Part shown: positions 6,201 through 7,840 of the stretch, in pieces
Numbering within the stretch: the first letter of the stretch is position 1
Layout: each line of letters begins with the position of its first letter
Assembly (NCBI GenBank): GCA_016207695.1
Contig: JACQPC010000051.1
Location: 1 to 7,840, forward strand
Source: Candidatus Doudnabacteria bacterium
Lineage (GTDB): Bacteria > Patescibacteriota > Doudnabacteria > UBA920 > O2-02-FULL-48-8
DNA: 7,840 nt
Direction: 5' to 3'
The notes under the pieces: generated by a model
Told to the model about the DNA's origin: nothing
Database searches by the model: none
The model's input: the letters and a program-made list of their open reading frames with translations, nothing else
Translations under genes and position numbers: made by a program

Positions 6201-7840
6201 TAAACTACACGGCCAAGCTGGGGGCAACACAGGCGACCGCGGCTGCTAGCTGCAAAGCCATTTTGGATGCAGGTGCTTCCAGCAGCGACGGGGTTTATTG
6301 GATTGACACTAACAGTGGGTCAACTTCAGATGCTTTCCAAACCCAGTGTGACATGACTACGGCTGGTGGCGGCTGGACGCTTTTGTTCCAGCGACGCGGG
6401 GGGAGTTCCAATACTGAATCCTGCGGCAGTAGCGTCAATTCTTTCCTGCACAGCACCTGCGGGTCAGCCAACTCCTTGAACTATTCGGATTCCTTCAGCA
6501 TCAACGTCAACAATACCCCGGCGCATGACGAGTACCTCTTCACACAATTTGATTCCGGGTTGTCTCGTGACAGCAATGATGCATTTATCATAGGCTTCGG
6601 GGGCAATCTGTTTCCCGATGCGGGTGCGGTCAACAACATTGTCATTAACAAAATTTGCGACATCAATAACGGTAGTTGCGATACTAGCGATGTTTATTGG
6701 AAGTATTGGGGAGATGGCTGGTTTGGCGATTCTCGCTGCAACCGCAATGATTCCAATACTGGTCAGGCTTATCACGGTATTTATGGCTATTGCCACAGCG
6801 GGTGGGCTGATTACAGTGCCAACAGCTTGTTCGGGGACCGCTCATTTTATCAGGAAACCAAGTTATGGGGTTACAATCAATATGGTAGCGGAGATTATAT
6901 GGAGCGGGTTTATGCTCGTTGCAATTCCGGTAGCTGTAGTGCCACCGGCCCGGCCCTTGGCAGTGGCACTGGCCTGACTGGCATTTACTATGAAGGCAAG
7001 AATTTTGAAACCCTGTTTTCTACCAGGACTGATGCTTCGATTAATTTTGATTGGGGCGACAGCGCTCCGATTTCCGGTATGGCTAGGGATAATTTCTCTG
7101 TGCAGTGGATTGGGCAAGTGCAGGCGATTACAACCGGGACATACACCTTTGTTATTGGCGGCGATGACGGTGTCAGACTGTGGGTTAATAATCAGCTGAT
7201 TGCCAATGACTGGTCAAATCATGCTTATCGCGAAACTTCAGGCAACATTAGCCTGACCGCCGGACAGAAGTATGATATTAAGATGGAAATGTATGAAGGT
7301 GGCGGTGACGCTTCCGCCAAACTCTTTTGGTATTATCCGGACAAGCAAGTGGTTCCAGTAACCCAACTCTATCCCGGAACCCCGCCAGTGGTAGTGCACA
7401 CCTGTGACACCAGTTTCCCGAACAATGAATTCCGTGTTTGTTTCTTTGATGGCACATCGGCCCCGACTTCGGCTGCGACAGTACTCTCTCAATCCACGCA
7501 GACCACGGTGTCTTCCCCGGTCGGCAGTTGGTCAGGGTTTAATAATGATTGGCAGCAAGGCCAGATTGCCAACACAGGTAAGTCCGACCAGGTCTCCGGT
7601 GTCTGGCGCGGCAATATCAATTTCCAAAACGGCAATTATGTTTTCCATACGGTTTCCGATGACGGAGTAGAGCTAAAGATTGATGGCACGACTGTGATCA
7701 GCAACTGGTCAGACCACCCGCCGGAACAGAATAATTCTTCGTCCGTAAGCTTAAGCGGTACTCGCCAAGTCCAGCTTCGCTGGTATGAAAATGGGGGCGG
7801 GGCCAGGATCCAGCTGTGGTGGGATTACAGCCCTCCGACA
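3242..7840 (+). CDS. S23 four-helix-bundle/pseudopilin fusion with giant PA14 adhesin region (3' partial)
   Basis: One frame runs 1,533 codons to the window edge with no stop. Residues 8-121 are an S23/TIGR02436-type four-helix bundle (FKDLIAWQEAH, LSGQLRRAVVSITSNIAEGF, SLGSLSEVESQ). Residues 139-165 are a type III signal, cleavage G139|F140 with glutamate at mature position 5 (E144) and a hydrophobic helix. Residues 166-327 are a FimT/GspH-like pseudopilin body (C201, C232). A proline linker follows (330-345), then PEGA-like repeat A (346-427), a beta-rich region (441-592), a glycine-rich region (593-903), PEGA-like repeat B (916-991), a fibrinogen-like GGGWT domain (about 1000-1235; C1004, C1036, W1045) and two PA14 domains (about 1244-1378 and 1387 onward) with DDG at 1308-1310 and 1473-1475. 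No ATG, GTG or TTG lies in frame between the S23 body and G139, so the pseudopilin has no ordinary start of its own; ATT 3635 is the only near candidate. Probable role: pilus-tip or surface adhesin. Confidence 0.85.
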   Translation, partial: MEQKAKIKSFKDLIAWQEAHRLVLTLYGITNQFPHEEQFGLSGQLRRAVVSITSNIAEGFRRQSNREKIQFYSLSLGSLSEVESQIIIARDIKYISEDEYNNIDVQIKTVFRLLNAFIRSTKDNKLHSTFHIPHSRNKGFTLIELMIAAAVMAILASVTVANFRESERNKTLAAGSDMVVNAVRNAQNRAFASEAIASSTCTINSIPDRAPKSYLIVFGSQTSATLYGVDKCDNAVALETYLYPKDVLVQSNGYVLNSAVVGSLQIKFTPPFAATTASSDAGINQGTFSSFTSSEVTIGIASKVRTITVDGVSGKVEANDIKSSGIIQLSPSPSPSPSPNPPPPQTGTIVVQSNVAVPVNTPWTISGPVNYQGSGTNASYPNSQVSPPSYTMSAPTIPGYDPPIVTPSSTQNLTANSTVTFTLTYNQELPNPPPPQEGQDGAVTISGNVNCTTTPIAAGRSFGDCIATAVAKQADSGKDKVDVAADTGLNSGDEIMIIQMTGANAGQYEFGQIQNIGGKKITLKSNLANSYDSSGAQVVRVPNYSTVQINGNSSLTVSAWDGITGGVLAMRVAESLTISSGGLIDLNGKGFTGGAGGSGGAGGPAGYVAYGNFGNSGSAGSAGAGPGAGGAGGVGGGAGRTGCCASMGGGGAGGTGGGGAGGGYGAVASAGIAGFGGTGGHIGGNNQIGGGAGAAGSAGSAGISYGTSNLSTLFLGSGGGGGAGGSGGGGGNASSSTAGNGGGGGAGGSGGAGGAGGGIIYVSVGTFTNSGTIRANGLTGSPGSNGINGANSTGGGGGGGGAGGAAGGGGSGGSIYLSLSSVAQNGTITALGGSGGSSVGRGGNGGSGGGSTGNTCGGGGGTGVVGGTGGTGQSCNGSGEENGTAGATASPGLGGNGAVGRIQNPGPTPPPPPPAIGTINVSSNIAASWTISGPANFSGSGTSGSYPNAAVGNYTITAQAVSGYSGPTISPSSSQTLTSGSTITFSLNYTAKLGATQATAAASCKAILDAGASSSDGVYWIDTNSGSTSDAFQTQCDMTTAGGGWTLLFQRRGGSSNTESCGSSVNSFLHSTCGSANSLNYSDSFSINVNNTPAHDEYLFTQFDSGLSRDSNDAFIIGFGGNLFPDAGAVNNIVINKICDINNGSCDTSDVYWKYWGDGWFGDSRCNRNDSNTGQAYHGIYGYCHSGWADYSANSLFGDRSFYQETKLWGYNQYGSGDYMERVYARCNSGSCSATGPALGSGTGLTGIYYEGKNFETLFSTRTDASINFDWGDSAPISGMARDNFSVQWIGQVQAITTGTYTFVIGGDDGVRLWVNNQLIANDWSNHAYRETSGNISLTAGQKYDIKMEMYEGGGDASAKLFWYYPDKQVVPVTQLYPGTPPVVVHTCDTSFPNNEFRVCFFDGTSAPTSAATVLSQSTQTTVSSPVGSWSGFNNDWQQGQIANTGKSDQVSGVWRGNINFQNGNYVFHTVSDDGVELKIDGTTVISNWSDHPPEQNNSSSVSLSGTRQVQLRWYENGGGARIQLWWDYSPPT
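3619..3646 (+). repeat. Heptamer array, ACATTCC x4, at the S23/pseudopilin junction
   Basis: Four exact copies of ACATTCC. It encodes HSTFHIPHS and ends 9 nt before the glycine codon of the prepilin cleavage site (3656-3658), nearly the same place as the array in pilin 2. A change of one copy would uncouple the S23 frame from the pseudopilin frame. Confidence 0.9.
4277..4522 (+). repeat. PEGA-like domain repeat, copy A
   Basis: Residues 346-427 of the giant protein (TGTIVVQSN, WTISGP, GSGTNASYPN, PSSTQNLTANSTVTF) match copy B at 5987-6214 along their whole length, with a four-residue and a two-residue gap. The pattern resembles small extracellular beta-sandwich domains of the PEGA or carboxypeptidase-regulatory kind. 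The family assignment is tentative, but the internal duplication is clear. Confidence 0.7.
5009..5944 (+). repeat. Glycine-rich region of the giant adhesin
   Basis: About 310 residues are dominated by GG, GGA, GGS and GGT. They are interrupted by short beta-strand units such as GGIIYVSVGTFTNSGTIRANG and GGSIYLSLSSVAQNGTITALGG, and end GGNGAVGRIQ. The preceding SAWDGITGGVLAMRVAESLT and GLIDLNGKGF are of the same kind. This suggests a beta-helix or stacked-strand stalk with glycine loops, as in large surface proteins of myxobacteria and candidate-phyla bacteria (from memory of such proteins). Codons are mostly GGC, making the + strand very G-rich; the many frames seen on other strands here are shadows. 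Confidence 0.8.
5987..6214 (+). repeat. PEGA-like domain repeat, copy B
   Basis: Residues 916-991 (IGTINVSSN, WTISGP, GSGTSGSYPN, PSSSQTLTSGSTITF) repeat copy A. The two copies bracket the glycine-rich stalk, and each follows a proline-rich hinge (330-344 and 909-914), which suggests a module of hinge plus beta-sandwich duplicated within the gene. Confidence 0.7.

Overview
The window looks like a type IV pilus locus from a bacterium of the Candidate Phyla Radiation (Patescibacteria, Parcubacteria-like). This rests on a compact same-strand run pilC, pilin, pilin, pilD, pseudopilin, on pilins of the SRDAKRLADVRQVQ type, on a small S23-type four-helix-bundle gene among the pilus genes, and on many short palindromic and 7-bp repeats. 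The taxonomy is inference from protein style; there is no rRNA or other marker gene here.

Layout, all on the + strand. Positions 1-31 may be the last codons of an upstream gene. Positions 47-159 hold a 113-bp nested palindrome that looks like a non-autonomous mobile repeat. pilC follows at 181-1383 (inner-membrane platform protein). A first prepilin lies at 1402-1869 behind a good ribosome binding site. A 34-nt hairpin at 1881-1914 buries the ribosome binding site of a second prepilin (1915-2406, GTG start). pilD, the prepilin peptidase, is at 2415-3224. From 3242 to the right edge runs one open frame of 1,533 codons without a stop. It encodes an S23/four-helix-bundle domain fused in frame to a pseudopilin. 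The pseudopilin carries a very large exported adhesin region: proline linker, PEGA-like repeat, glycine-rich region, second PEGA-like repeat, fibrinogen-like GGGWT domain and two PA14 domains, the last running off the window.

How they work together: PilD would cleave the leaders of the two pilins and probably of the giant pseudopilin. PilC would assemble them, driven by PilB/PilT-type ATPases that are not visible here. The giant pseudopilin is a good candidate for a pilus-tip adhesin that binds a host cell or glycans.

The most unusual layer is repeat invasion of coding sequence. Four different 7-bp arrays, each of about four copies, sit in the leader of pilin 2, inside pilD, across the pilD stop and S23 start, and at the S23/pseudopilin junction. 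The last two are related to each other in inverted orientation and bracket the S23 gene, so S23 plus arrays looks like an inserted cassette. A separate palindrome is inserted in frame in pilD. Because 7 is not a multiple of 3, copy-number change in the coding arrays would switch reading frame, which makes phase-variable pili a testable possibility.
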